DNA of 64,000 nt from DATFQE01 sp963738205 (GTDB taxonomy: Bacteria > Actinomycetota > Thermoleophilia > Gaiellales > Gaiellaceae). The translations under genes were made by a program, and so were the position numbers. The notes under the pieces are model-generated. The model ran no database searches. It saw nothing but the letters and a program-made list of their open reading frames with translations, and was not told the origin of the DNA. The DNA lies in NCBI GenBank assembly GCA_963738205.1, contig CAVTVQ010000007.1, positions 868,001 to 932,000 of the forward strand, given 5' to 3'. Positions 17,332-26,467 of the stretch are shown piece after piece (position 1 is the first letter of the stretch; each line of letters begins with the position of its first letter).

Positions 17332-19227
17332 CTAGGCCTGGGACCCCTCGAACAGGCGCTCCCAGCGGGCGAGGAGCGCTTCGAGCTGGTCGCGCGCGTG
17401 CTTGTGCGCGGCGACGGCGTCGACGTCGGCCCAGTCCTCGGCCAGGCGTTGCTCGAGCCCGGCGATCTTCGCCTCCTGGGCCGCGATCTCGGCCTCGAGC
17501 CGCTCGAGGTCGCTCGGTCGCCGCGGCTCCGGCCTTGCGCGCGGCTTCCGTGACGCTTTCTTGACGGTGCCCGGCACCGGCTCGACAGCGGCCTGCGCCC
17601 TCGAGGCCTCGTCCCGCCGAGCCACGTACTCGGCCCACCCGCCGTCGTAGCTCCGCACCGTCCGGTCTTCGATCGCCAGCGTCCGCTCCGCCACGGCGTC
17701 GAGCAGCGCGCGGTCGTGCGAGACCAGCAGGAGGGTGCCGGGGAACGCCTCCAGTGCAGCCTCGAGCGCCTCGCGGCTCTCGAGGTCGAGGTGGTTGGTG
17801 GGCTCGTCGAGCACGAGGAAGTTCGCGCCCGACGCCACGACGATCGCCAGGGCCAGCCGCCGCCGTTCGCCGCCGGAGAGCACCGAGACCGACTTCTGGT
17901 GCTCCTCCCAGCCCGAGAAGAGGAAGCGGCCGAGCAGATGCTGCGCCTGCGGGCGGGAAAGCCCGGTCTCGCGCTGCGCGGTCTCCAGCACCGTCAGCCG
18001 CTCGTCGAGCTCGATCTCGTGCTGCGAGAAGTACGCCGGCTCCACCCCGTGGCCGACCCGTGAGCGGCCCGAAAGCGGCTCGTGATTGCCGACGAGCGTC
18101 TCCAGCAGCGTCGTCTTGCCCGATCCGTTCGGACCGACGAGCCCGACGTGCTCGCCGCGCTCGATCGCGAACGACGCGTCGGCGAGGAGCGGCTTGTCGC
18201 CGGCAGCGATCTCGAGCCCGACCCCCTCGACGACGGTGCGCCCGCTCCGCGCCGGCTTGAGGAACTCGAAGCCGAGCGAGCGCTGGCTGCGCGTCAGGAG
18301 CGCGAGCTCGTCCGCTGCCTTCGCCCGCTCCTGCTCGAGCCGGCCGATCTGCGTGAGCTTCGCCTGGGCCTGCTTCGCCTTCGTCTTCTTGTACCGGAAC
18401 CGTTCCACGAAGCGCTCGAGGCGGGCGATGTCGACTCCGACCCGCTCGGCCGACTTCTGGGCGTCCTGCGCGCGGGCCGCCTTCTCGAGGCGCCAGGCAT
18501 GCCACGGCCCCGGGAAGTACGTCGACTTACCGACGCTGAGCTCGAGCACCGCGGTCGTCGTGGCCTCCAGGAACCAGCGGTCATGGGCCACGAGGACGAT
18601 CGCCGCGTCCATTGCGGCGAGCTCGCGCTCGAGCCACTCCAGGCTCGCGACGTCGAGGTGGTTCGTCGGCTCGTCCAGGAGGACGAGGTCGGGGTCGCCT
18701 GCCAGCGCGCGTGCCAGCGACGCGCGCGTCAGCTCGCCGCCCGAGAACGTCGTCAGCGCGCGGTCGAGGTCCGGATCGGCGAAGCCGAGGCCGCGGACGA
18801 CGCCGGCGGCTCGCTCACGCCAGGCGTAGCCGCCCGCGTGCTCCAGCCGTCCCTGCGCCTCCGCGTAGCGCCGCATCGTCGCCGGCCCGTGGTCGCCGGT
18901 CGCCATCGCCTGCTCGAGGCGCTGCAGCTCACGCTCCAGCGCGACGAGGTCGGCCGCGCCCGAGAGGACGTACTCGCGCAGCGACAGCGCCCGCTCCAGC
19001 GGCGGCCGTTGGTCGTGCAGCGCGACCCGGGTTCCCTTCGCGAACACGAGCGCGCCGCCGTGGATCTCCGTCTCGCCCGCGAGCATCCGCAGCAGGGTCG
19101 TCTTCCCCGCGCCGTTCGGGCCGGACAACGACAGGCGGTCACGCCGCTCGAGCTTGAACGAGACGTTGTCGAACAGCAGGTTGCCGGCCAGCTCCTTGCG
19201 CAGGTTCGTGGCTGTGAGGACGGCCAT
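17332..19227 (-). CDS. ABC-F family ATPase
   Basis: 631 aa with two nucleotide-binding domains and no membrane part. Walker A motifs are GPNGAGKTT (about 38) and GPNGSGKTT (about 352). Signatures are FSGGELTRASLARAL and LSGGERRRLALAI. Both Walker B motifs read DEPTNHLD, the ABC-F hallmark. An interdomain linker of about 70 residues and a Lys/Glu-rich coiled C-terminus are typical of ribosome-acting ABC-F proteins. Members act as translation factors or antibiotic target-protection proteins. Which applies here cannot be judged. It lies 33 bases after transketolase on the same strand. Confidence 0.92.
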   Translation of the reverse strand: MAVLTATNLRKELAGNLLFDNVSFKLERRDRLSLSGPNGAGKTTLLRMLAGETEIHGGALVFAKGTRVALHDQRPPLERALSLREYVLSGAADLVALERELQRLEQAMATGDHGPATMRRYAEAQGRLEHAGGYAWRERAAGVVRGLGFADPDLDRALTTFSGGELTRASLARALAGDPDLVLLDEPTNHLDVASLEWLERELAAMDAAIVLVAHDRWFLEATTTAVLELSVGKSTYFPGPWHAWRLEKAARAQDAQKSAERVGVDIARLERFVERFRYKKTKAKQAQAKLTQIGRLEQERAKAADELALLTRSQRSLGFEFLKPARSGRTVVEGVGLEIAAGDKPLLADASFAIERGEHVGLVGPNGSGKTTLLETLVGNHEPLSGRSRVGHGVEPAYFSQHEIELDERLTVLETAQRETGLSRPQAQHLLGRFLFSGWEEHQKSVSVLSGGERRRLALAIVVASGANFLVLDEPTNHLDLESREALEAALEAFPGTLLLVSHDRALLDAVAERTLAIEDRTVRSYDGGWAEYVARRDEASRAQAAVEPVPGTVKKASRKPRARPEPRRPSDLERLEAEIAAQEAKIAGLEQRLAEDWADVDAVAAHKHARDQLEALLARWERLFEGSQA

Positions 19228-19260
19228 CCCGCCAGGGTAGAGGCGCGTGCTCGGGGTTGG

Positions 19261-21111
19261 CTAGGCCCGAACGGCGGCGCCGACGAGCTGGCGCGCGGCC
19301 TGCGCGATATGCTCGGCGTCGATTCCGGCCGAGGCGAGCAGCTCGGCCGGCTTCCCGGAGTGCGGCATGCCGCTCACGGCGAGGATCCTGATCCTCGGCC
19401 GCTCCTCCGCGTCGGCGAACGCGGCCGCGACGGCCTCGCCCAAGCCGCCTTCGGGCCAGTGATCCTCGGCGGTCACGATGCGGCCGCCGGTCGCCTCCGC
19501 CGCGTCGCGGAGCGTCTGCTCGTCGAGCGGCTTGATCGAGTAGAGGTCGATGACGCGGGCATTGACGCCTTCGGCGGCAAGCGTGTCCGCTGCCTTCAGA
19601 GCCTCGTGCACCGTGATACCGGCCGCGACGATCGCCACCTGGTCGTCGTCGGACGAGCGAGGCACCTTGCTGCCGCCGATGGGGAAGTCCTCCTCCGGCC
19701 CGTACAGCACAGGCGTGGCGGGCCGCAGCGTGCGCAGGTAGGTGATCCCGTCGCGCTCCGCCATCTCGGCCACGAGCCGGGCGGTCTGGTTGGCGTCGCA
19801 GGGGTGCAGGACGGCGCTGCCGTGGACTGCGCGCAGCTCGGCGATGTCCTCGAGCGCCATCTGAGAAGGCCCGTCCTCGCCGATCGACACGCCCGCGTGC
19901 GAGCCGCTCAGCCGCAGGTTCGCCTGGCTGATCGCTGCCATCCGGATGAAGTCGTAGGCGCGCGAGAAGAAGGCGGCGAAGGTGGACGCGAACGGCTTCC
20001 AGCCGCGGGTCTGCAGCCCGACCGCGGCGGCGACCAGCTGCTGCTCGGCGATGAACATCTCGAAGAACCGCTCGGGGTGCGCCTTCGCGAAGATGTCGGC
20101 GTAGGTCGAGTTGGAGACCTCGCCGTCGAGCGCGACGACCTTGCCGTCCGCGGCTCCCACGGCGGCGAGGGCCTCGCCGTAGGCGAGCCGGGTCGCGACC
20201 TCCTCGCCGACCTGCCACTTGGGCAGCTCCAGCCGCTCTTCGCCGACCGGTTGCGGTGCCGGGTCGCCCTCGGGCTTGCGCACGTCGACGCGGATGTCCC
20301 GCTTGCCGCCCAGCTCGGCGATGGCCGCGTCCGGGTCGTCGAGCGCCTTACCGTGGAAGCCGGGCTTGTTCTCGATCGCGGCGACGCCCTTGCCCTTGAC
20401 CGTCCGGGCGACCACGACCGTCGGCTGGCCCTCGGTCTCCAGGGCCTCCGCGTAGGCGCGGTCGATCTCCTCGACGTTGTGCCCGTCGATCTCGATCGCG
20501 TGCCACCCGAAGGCCTCGGCGCGCTTCACGTAGACCGCGGTGTTCCAGCCGACCATCGTCTCGCCGCGCTGACCCAGGCGGTTCACGTCGAGGATGGCGG
20601 TGAGGTTGTCGAGCTGGTAGTGCGAGGCGTGCTCGAACGCCTCCCAGACCGAGCCCTCTGCCATCTCGCTGTCGCCGTGCAGCACCCAGACGTGCGTCGG
20701 CATGCGGTCGAGGTACTTGGCTCCGAGCGCCATCCCGACCCCGATCGGCAGCCCTTGGCCCAGCGAGCCGGTGGCCACGTCGACCCACGGGATCACCGGC
20801 GTCGGGTGCCCTTCGAGCCGGCTCCCGTGCTGGCGGTAGGTGAGGAACTCCTCGTCGTCGATCGCGCCGGCCGCGCGGAAGATCGCGTAGAGCAGCGTCG
20901 ACGCGTGCCCTTTCGAGAAGACCAGCTTGTCGTTCCGCAGGTCGTCCGGGTTGTCGAAGTCGTAGCGCAGGTACTTCGCGACGAGCACGGCCATTAGGTC
21001 AGCCGCGGACATACCCGAGCTCGGGTGCCCGGACTTGGCGGCGGCAGCTGCGCGGATCGAGTCGACCCGGAACTGCTGACCGAGTTCGCGCCAGGCCTCG
21101 ACGTCGCTCAC
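19261..21111 (-). CDS. tkt: Transketolase
   Basis: Thiamine-diphosphate enzyme of the non-oxidative pentose-phosphate pathway. 616 aa, the shorter form resembling animal-type and many actinobacterial transketolases. GHPSSGMSAADLMAVL, the ThDP-binding run HGDSEMAEGSVWEAF, and pyrimidine-domain EQQLVAAAVGL and GSHAGVSIGEDGPS are all visible. The start is GTG. It is divergent from rpiB with only about 23 bases between start codons, so both genes are probably read from leaderless, back-to-back promoters. It completes the neighbouring pentose-phosphate cluster. Confidence 0.95.
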   Translation of the reverse strand: MSDVEAWRELGQQFRVDSIRAAAAAKSGHPSSGMSAADLMAVLVAKYLRYDFDNPDDLRNDKLVFSKGHASTLLYAIFRAAGAIDDEEFLTYRQHGSRLEGHPTPVIPWVDVATGSLGQGLPIGVGMALGAKYLDRMPTHVWVLHGDSEMAEGSVWEAFEHASHYQLDNLTAILDVNRLGQRGETMVGWNTAVYVKRAEAFGWHAIEIDGHNVEEIDRAYAEALETEGQPTVVVARTVKGKGVAAIENKPGFHGKALDDPDAAIAELGGKRDIRVDVRKPEGDPAPQPVGEERLELPKWQVGEEVATRLAYGEALAAVGAADGKVVALDGEVSNSTYADIFAKAHPERFFEMFIAEQQLVAAAVGLQTRGWKPFASTFAAFFSRAYDFIRMAAISQANLRLSGSHAGVSIGEDGPSQMALEDIAELRAVHGSAVLHPCDANQTARLVAEMAERDGITYLRTLRPATPVLYGPEEDFPIGGSKVPRSSDDDQVAIVAAGITVHEALKAADTLAAEGVNARVIDLYSIKPLDEQTLRDAAEATGGRIVTAEDHWPEGGLGEAVAAAFADAEERPRIRILAVSGMPHSGKPAELLASAGIDAEHIAQAARQLVGAAVRA

Positions 21112-21134
21112 GGCTGTAACGTAACCATTTGGTC

Positions 21135-21593
21135 GTGAAGGTTGCCGTTGCGTTCGATCATCGAGGCGTGAAGCTCCGCGAGACGATCCTCGCGGAGCTG
21201 GAGGCGCTGCGCCACGAGACGCTCGATCTGGGCGTCGACGCCGCCCAGCCGCGAGTCGATTACCCCGACGTGGCCAGGAAGATCGGCCAAGCGGTGCTCT
21301 CCGGCGACGCGGAGCGGGGCGTCTTCGTCTGCGGCTCGGGCGTCGGGGCCTCGGTCGCTGCGTCCAAGCTGCGCGGTATCCGCGCGGCGGTCTGCCACGA
21401 CACGTACTCGGCCCATCAGGGCGTCGAGCACGACGACATGAACGTTCTCTGCCTCGGAGCCGAGGTCGTCGGACCGGAGCTCGCGGGCGAGCTCGTGCGC
21501 GCCTTCCTCGGCGCGCGCTTCGGCGGCGGCGAGCGCTACGTGAGGCGTTTGGAGAAGATCGAAGCGATCGAGAAGGAGCAGATAGATGCCTAA
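21135..21593 (+). CDS. rpiB: Ribose-5-phosphate isomerase B
   Basis: 152 aa RpiB/LacAB-type isomerase interconverting ribose-5-phosphate and ribulose-5-phosphate. KVAVAFDHRG matches the N-terminal substrate motif (usually SDHAG). VCGSGVGASVAASK holds the catalytic Cys, and CHDTYSAHQGVEHDDMNVL holds the conserved His residues. The GTG start gives the canonical MKVAVAFDHRG. A TTG two codons upstream is possible. It is the first gene of rpiB-tal-pgi-gnd-zwf-opcA and overlaps tal by 8 bases. Confidence 0.92.
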   Translation: MKVAVAFDHRGVKLRETILAELEALRHETLDLGVDAAQPRVDYPDVARKIGQAVLSGDAERGVFVCGSGVGASVAASKLRGIRAAVCHDTYSAHQGVEHDDMNVLCLGAEVVGPELAGELVRAFLGARFGGGERYVRRLEKIEAIEKEQIDA

Positions 21594-22692
21594 GTCACGG
21601 CTACACGAGCTTTCTGAGCACGGCCAGAGCGTCTGGGTCGATTCGCTGTCACGCGAGTGGCTCGAGACCGGCGAGCTGGAGCGGATGATCGTCGAGGACG
21701 CCGTCGTCGGCGTGACGTCGAACCCGACGATCTTCCAGAAGGCGCTTTCGGAAGGCGACTGGTACGACCAGCAGCTGCGGGAGGTGCCGGCCGAGGTGGA
21801 CGACGCCAAGGAGGTCTTCTACCGCCTCGCCGTGCGGGACATCCAGGCTGCGTGCGACCTGTTCCGGCCGGTCTGGGACCGCGGCAACGACGGCTATGTG
21901 TCGATGGAGGTCGACCCGAACCTCGCGTACGAGCGCGAGGCGACGATCGAGGAGGCGATGCGCCTGCGCGAGTGGATCGACCGCCCGAACCTGTTCGTGA
22001 AGATCCCGGCGACCGAGCCGGGCCTGGGCGCGATCGAGGAGTGCATCGCGCGCGGGAACGCGATCAACGTGACGCTGATCTTCTCGCTTGCCCGCCACGA
22101 GGCCGTTGCCGAGGCGTACATCCGCGGCCTCGAGCGGCTCGTCGAGTCGGGCGGCGATCCCTCCCCGGTGGCGTCGGTCGCGAGCTTCTTCGTGTCGCGC
22201 GTCGACACCGAGGCCGACAAGCGCCTCGACGCGATCGGCACCGAGCAGGCGCTCTCGCTGCGCGGCAAGCTGGCGATCGCCAACGCGAAGCTCGCCTACC
22301 AGAACTACGAGCGGATCTTCTCGGGCGAGCGGTGGGGGCCGCTCGCGGCCGCCGGCGCGACGAAGCAGCGCTGCCTCTGGGCCTCGACGTCGACGAAGAA
22401 CCCGGCGTACCGCGACGTGATGTACGTCGAGGAGCTGATCGGGCCCGAGACGGTCAACACGATGCCGAAGGAGACGATCGAGGCGTTCCAGGAGCACGGT
22501 GTCGTGGCCGACACGCTCGAGCGTGACGTCGAGGGCGCGCAGAGGCTGCTCGACGAGCTGGCCGCGGTCGGCGTCGACTACGACGACGTGGTCGAGACAC
22601 TCGAGCGGGAGGGCGTGCAGAAGTTCTCCGACTCGTTCCGCGAGCTCCTCGAGGGCGTTCGAGCCAAGCGGGCGGAGCTCGTTCCGGCGTGA
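21586..22692 (+). CDS. tal: Transaldolase
   Basis: 368 aa, the actinobacterial/cyanobacterial class of transaldolase. VGVTSNPTIFQKAL is the N-terminal signature, LFVKIPATEPGL contains the Schiff-base lysine, and LWASTSTKNPAYRD the phosphate region. It transfers dihydroxyacetone units between sugar phosphates. Start ATG follows rpiB with 8-base overlap, and its stop overlaps the pgi GTG. In several bacteria transaldolase and this type of glucose-6-phosphate isomerase are one fused protein. Here they are separate adjacent genes. Confidence 0.95.
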   Translation: MPKSRLHELSEHGQSVWVDSLSREWLETGELERMIVEDAVVGVTSNPTIFQKALSEGDWYDQQLREVPAEVDDAKEVFYRLAVRDIQAACDLFRPVWDRGNDGYVSMEVDPNLAYEREATIEEAMRLREWIDRPNLFVKIPATEPGLGAIEECIARGNAINVTLIFSLARHEAVAEAYIRGLERLVESGGDPSPVASVASFFVSRVDTEADKRLDAIGTEQALSLRGKLAIANAKLAYQNYERIFSGERWGPLAAAGATKQRCLWASTSTKNPAYRDVMYVEELIGPETVNTMPKETIEAFQEHGVVADTLERDVEGAQRLLDELAAVGVDYDDVVETLEREGVQKFSDSFRELLEGVRAKRAELVPA

Positions 22693-24047
22693 CCGACGTC
22701 GACCCGGTCGGCCTCGTCGAGCGCATCTGGGCGCGGGACGCGTCCGTCTGGACGGGCGGCGACGAGGCGAGCTGGCTGGGCTGGCTCGACGAGCCCGTGC
22801 GTGTGCGCGAGCGCGTGGACGAGCTGTACGAGGTGGGCGCGCAGCTCGACTATGACACCGTCGTGCTGCTCGGGATGGGCGGCTCGAGCCTCGCGCCCGA
22901 GGTGCTGAGGCGCCTGTTCGAGGTCGACGCCTTCCACGTCCTCGACACGACGCACCCCACCGCGATCAGGCGGCTCGAGGAGCAGCTCGACTTCGACCGC
23001 ACGCTCTTCGTCGTCTCGTCCAAGTCCGGTTCGACGCTGGAGACCCGCGCGCACGGTGACTACTTCTTCGAGCGCTCGGGACAGAATGGCGGCCGCTTCG
23101 TCGCCGTCACCGACCCCGGCTCCGAGCTCGAGCGGCTGGCGCGCGAGCGCGGGTTCGAAGAGGTCTTCCTGGGCGAGCCGACAATCGGCGGCCGCTACTC
23201 GGCGCTCTCGCTGTTCGGGATCGTGCCGGCGATGCTGGTGGGGGTCGACATCCTCCGCTTGCTCGAGCGCGCCGAGGAGATGCGCGAGGCGTGTCAGCTG
23301 GCCGAGGGGAACCCTGGCGTCGAGCTCGGCCTGGCGCTCGGCCGGGCGTGGCAGGAAGGCCGGGACAAGGTGCTCGTCACCCCGAGCACCGGCGGCTTCG
23401 GCCTCTGGGTCGAGCAGCTGATCGCCGAGTCGACGGGCAAAGAGGGCAAGGGGCTCGTTCCCGTCCTCCTGGAGGCGGACGGCCCCGACGTCCAGCGCCA
23501 GGAGGTGCGCCTGCCCGATCCCTACGAGGTCGGCCAGGAGTTCTTCCGCTGGGAGTTCGCCACGGCCGTGGCCGGCTCCGTGCTCGCGATCAACCCGTTC
23601 GGCCAGCCGGACGTGCAGGCCGCCAAGGACAAGACGAACGAGGTCCTGGCGTCCGGCGAGGCGAACCTCGAGCCGGAGGGCTCGCTCGATGCCGTCCTCG
23701 GCTCCGCTCGCGCCGGCACCGACTACGTCGCGATCCTCGCCTTCATCGACCCCGCCCGTGAGGCGGAGCTGGAGCCGCTGATCGCGCGTGCGCGCGCGAC
23801 CGGTTGCCCCGTCACCGTCGGCCTCGGGCCCCGCTACCTGCATTCGACCGGGCAGCTGCACAAGGGCGGCCCCAATCGCGGCGTCTTCGTCCAGGTGGTC
23901 GACGACCTGGGCGAGGAGCTGCCGATCCCCGACCGCGACTTCGGTTTCCGCCGCCTGATCGCCGCGCAGGCAGCGGGAGATTTCGCGGCGCTGAAAGAGC
24001 GCGGCAGACGTATCGTCCGGGTGAGACTCGAGGAGGTGGCCGCATGA
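22689..24047 (+). CDS. pgi: Glucose-6-phosphate isomerase (TAL-PGI type)
   Basis: 452 aa isomerase with two SIS-type halves. Motifs are LLGMGGSSLAPEV, FVVSSKSGSTLETRAH, TPSTGGFGLWVEQLIAES with the catalytic Glu, and HSTGQLHKGGPNRGVF carrying the catalytic His/Lys. It is most like the isomerase half of transaldolase-isomerase fusion proteins. GTG start overlaps the transaldolase stop, and its own stop overlaps the gnd ATG. It links fructose-6-phosphate from the non-oxidative branch back to glucose-6-phosphate for zwf. Confidence 0.93.
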   Translation: MTDVDPVGLVERIWARDASVWTGGDEASWLGWLDEPVRVRERVDELYEVGAQLDYDTVVLLGMGGSSLAPEVLRRLFEVDAFHVLDTTHPTAIRRLEEQLDFDRTLFVVSSKSGSTLETRAHGDYFFERSGQNGGRFVAVTDPGSELERLARERGFEEVFLGEPTIGGRYSALSLFGIVPAMLVGVDILRLLERAEEMREACQLAEGNPGVELGLALGRAWQEGRDKVLVTPSTGGFGLWVEQLIAESTGKEGKGLVPVLLEADGPDVQRQEVRLPDPYEVGQEFFRWEFATAVAGSVLAINPFGQPDVQAAKDKTNEVLASGEANLEPEGSLDAVLGSARAGTDYVAILAFIDPAREAELEPLIARARATGCPVTVGLGPRYLHSTGQLHKGGPNRGVFVQVVDDLGEELPIPDRDFGFRRLIAAQAAGDFAALKERGRRIVRVRLEEVAA

Positions 24048-24943
24048 AGTTCGGGATGATCGGCCTGGGCCGCATGGGTGCAGGGATGACCGCGCGCCTG
24101 GAGCAGCACGGCCTCACCGTCCAGACCTACGACCCGCGGGTGGACTCCACCGCCGGCTCGCTGGAGGCGCTCGTCGCCCAGCTGGACCGCCCCCGCGCGC
24201 TCTGGATGATGATCCCGGCCGGCCCGATCACCGAGGAGACGTTCGACCAGCTGCTGGAGCTCCTCGATCCCGACGACGTGATCGTCGACGGCGGCAACTC
24301 AAACTGGCACGACTCTCAGGAGCGGCATGCGCGCGCGCAGGCCAAGGGAATCCACTTCGTCGACGTCGGCGTCTCCGGCGGGATCTGGGGCCTGGAGGTC
24401 GGTTTCTGCCTGATGGTCGGCGGCGAGGACGAGCCGGTGTCGCGATTGACGCCCATCTTCGAAGGGCTCGCGCCGGAGTCTGGCTGGGCGCACGTGGGCG
24501 AACCGGGCGCGGGCCACTTCGTGAAGATGGTCCACAACGGGATCGAGTACGGGCTGATGCAGGCCTATGCGGAGGGCTTCGAGATCATGTACCGCTCGGC
24601 GTTCACGCTCGACCTGTCCGAGATCGCCGGGATCTGGCGCTACGGCTCGGTCGTCCGCTCGTGGCTGCTCGAGCTGCTCCACCAGGCGCTGGAGGAGCAC
24701 GGCGACAAGCTCGACGACATCGCGCCCTACGTCGAGGACTCCGGCGAGGGCCGCTGGACGATCGACGCGGCGATTGCGGAGAACGTGCCGGCGCCGGTGA
24801 TCGCGGCGGCGCTCTTCGCGCGCTTCTCCTCGCGGCAGGACTACTCCTTCGCCGCCAAGGTGGCCGCGGCGCTCCGCAACCAGTTCGGCGGCCACGCCCT
24901 GCGCGCCGTGGAGGAGGCGAAGGCCGGGCCCGACCCGCGCTGA
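24044..24943 (+). CDS. gnd: 6-phosphogluconate dehydrogenase (decarboxylating, short GndA/YqeC type)
   Basis: 299 aa, the short form of the enzyme. Rossmann motif GMIGLGRMGAGMTARL, substrate signature VDGGNSNWHDSQ, GVSGGIWGLEVGFCLMVGG, and catalytic Lys in GHFVKMVHNGIEYG are present. It oxidises 6-phosphogluconate to ribulose-5-phosphate with CO2 release. Short forms are often NAD-preferring. That is not read from this sequence. ATG overlaps the pgi stop (ATGA) and has GAGGAGG upstream. It is followed by zwf after 3 bases. Confidence 0.94.
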   Translation: MKFGMIGLGRMGAGMTARLEQHGLTVQTYDPRVDSTAGSLEALVAQLDRPRALWMMIPAGPITEETFDQLLELLDPDDVIVDGGNSNWHDSQERHARAQAKGIHFVDVGVSGGIWGLEVGFCLMVGGEDEPVSRLTPIFEGLAPESGWAHVGEPGAGHFVKMVHNGIEYGLMQAYAEGFEIMYRSAFTLDLSEIAGIWRYGSVVRSWLLELLHQALEEHGDKLDDIAPYVEDSGEGRWTIDAAIAENVPAPVIAAALFARFSSRQDYSFAAKVAAALRNQFGGHALRAVEEAKAGPDPR

Positions 24944-24946
24944 GCC

Positions 24947-26467
24947 GTGACCCTCGAGTCCCAGCAGCTCCAGCAGAACCCGCTCCTCGAGGGCTTGCCG
25001 CTCGGGCAGATGCCCGAGCCGTGCGTGCTCGTGATCTTCGGCGGCTCGGGGGATCTCACGAGGCGCAAGATCTTCCCCGCCCTCTACGCGCTCGCGCTCC
25101 GCCACCTGCTGCCCGAGAAGTTCGCCGTGCTTGGCGCGTCTCGCTCGCAGTGGACGGACGACGAGTTTCGCGGGCACATGGAGGCCGCCGTCCGCGAGTT
25201 CGGCCGCGACGAGTTCCGCCAGGACATCTGGGACTGGCTCGCAGGCGTGACGAGCTATCGCCCGCTCGACTTCGCCGACGACGAGGCAGAGGACGAGCTG
25301 ACCCGTTCCCTCGAGCGAGTGGACGAGGAGCGGGGCACCCAGGGCAACCGCGTCTACTACCTTGCCGTGCCGCCGGCGGCCATGCCGACGCTGGTGCGCG
25401 AGCTCGGCAAGCGGCGGTCGACCGAGGGGTGGACGCGCCTGATCATCGAGAAGCCCTTCGGCAACGACCAGGCGTCCGCGCGCGAGCTCAACGCGCTGAT
25501 CTGGGCGCATTTCACGGAGGACGAGGTCTTCCGGATCGACCACTACCTCGGCAAGGAGACCGTGCAGAACATGGCCGCCCTGCGGTTCGCGAACGGGATC
25601 TTCGAGCCGATCTGGAATCGCCAGTTCATCGACCACGTCCAGATCACGGTGGCTGAGTCGATCGGCATCGAGGGCCGCGCCGAGTACTACGAGAAGGCCG
25701 GTGCGATCCGCGACATCTTCCAGAACCACATGCTCCAGCTTGTAGCGCTGACGGCAATGGAGCCGCCCATCGACTTCAGCGCCGACTCGGTGCGGAACGA
25801 GAAGGTGAAGGTGCTGAAATCGATCCACACGCCCGGGCCCAAGCACATCGTGCGCGGCCAGTACGGGCGCGGGTACGTCGAAGGCGTCGAGGTTCCCGGC
25901 TACCGCGAGGAGGCCGGCGTCGAGCCGAACTCGATGACCGAGACCTACGTCGCGGCCAAGCTCTTCGTCGACAACTGGCGCTGGGCGGACACGCCGTTCT
26001 ACGTGCGGACGGGGAAGCGGTTGCCGCGGCGGGAGACGACAATCGCGATCCAGTTCAAGCGCGCTCCGCACCCACCGTTCGCCGAGGCTGCTGCCGAGGA
26101 GCTTCGGCCCAACGTCCTGATCATCCATGTCCAGCCGGACGAGGGCGTTTCGCTGGCCATCGCCGCAAAGGTGCCCGGGCTCGGCATGAAGCTCCGCACG
26201 GTGCACATGGACTTCGTCTACGGCGGTGCCTTCCAGGTCGAGATGCCCGAGGCCTACGAACGGCTGTTGCTCGACGCCATGCGCGGCGACGCGACGCTGT
26301 TCACGCGCGCGGACGAGGTCGACGAGCAGTGGGCGATCGTGGACGCGATCGTGGCATCGTTCAAGCGCGACCGCCCGGCCTTTCCCAACTACCCCGCCGG
26401 GATGTGGGGCCCGCCCTCTGCCGACGAGCTCCTCCGTCGCGACGGCCGCTCCTGGAGGCATCACTGA
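24947..26467 (+). CDS. zwf: Glucose-6-phosphate 1-dehydrogenase
   Basis: 506 aa, first enzyme of the oxidative pentose-phosphate branch. NADP-binding IFGGSGDLTRRKIFPALY, EKPFGNDQASA, and the active-site signature RIDHYLGKETVQNM with catalytic His are present. GTG start, 3 bases after gnd. Its TGA overlaps the opcA ATG by one base, fitting the usual zwf-opcA pairing. The lactonase gene pgl that would take its product is not found in the window. Confidence 0.96.
   Translation: MTLESQQLQQNPLLEGLPLGQMPEPCVLVIFGGSGDLTRRKIFPALYALALRHLLPEKFAVLGASRSQWTDDEFRGHMEAAVREFGRDEFRQDIWDWLAGVTSYRPLDFADDEAEDELTRSLERVDEERGTQGNRVYYLAVPPAAMPTLVRELGKRRSTEGWTRLIIEKPFGNDQASARELNALIWAHFTEDEVFRIDHYLGKETVQNMAALRFANGIFEPIWNRQFIDHVQITVAESIGIEGRAEYYEKAGAIRDIFQNHMLQLVALTAMEPPIDFSADSVRNEKVKVLKSIHTPGPKHIVRGQYGRGYVEGVEVPGYREEAGVEPNSMTETYVAAKLFVDNWRWADTPFYVRTGKRLPRRETTIAIQFKRAPHPPFAEAAAEELRPNVLIIHVQPDEGVSLAIAAKVPGLGMKLRTVHMDFVYGGAFQVEMPEAYERLLLDAMRGDATLFTRADEVDEQWAIVDAIVASFKRDRPAFPNYPAGMWGPPSADELLRRDGRSWRHH

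Noticed and set aside
18082..20997. Long plus-strand frame opposite the ABC-F and transketolase genes
   Set aside because: GC-rich antisense frames stay open by base composition. The minus-strand genes have full family signatures.
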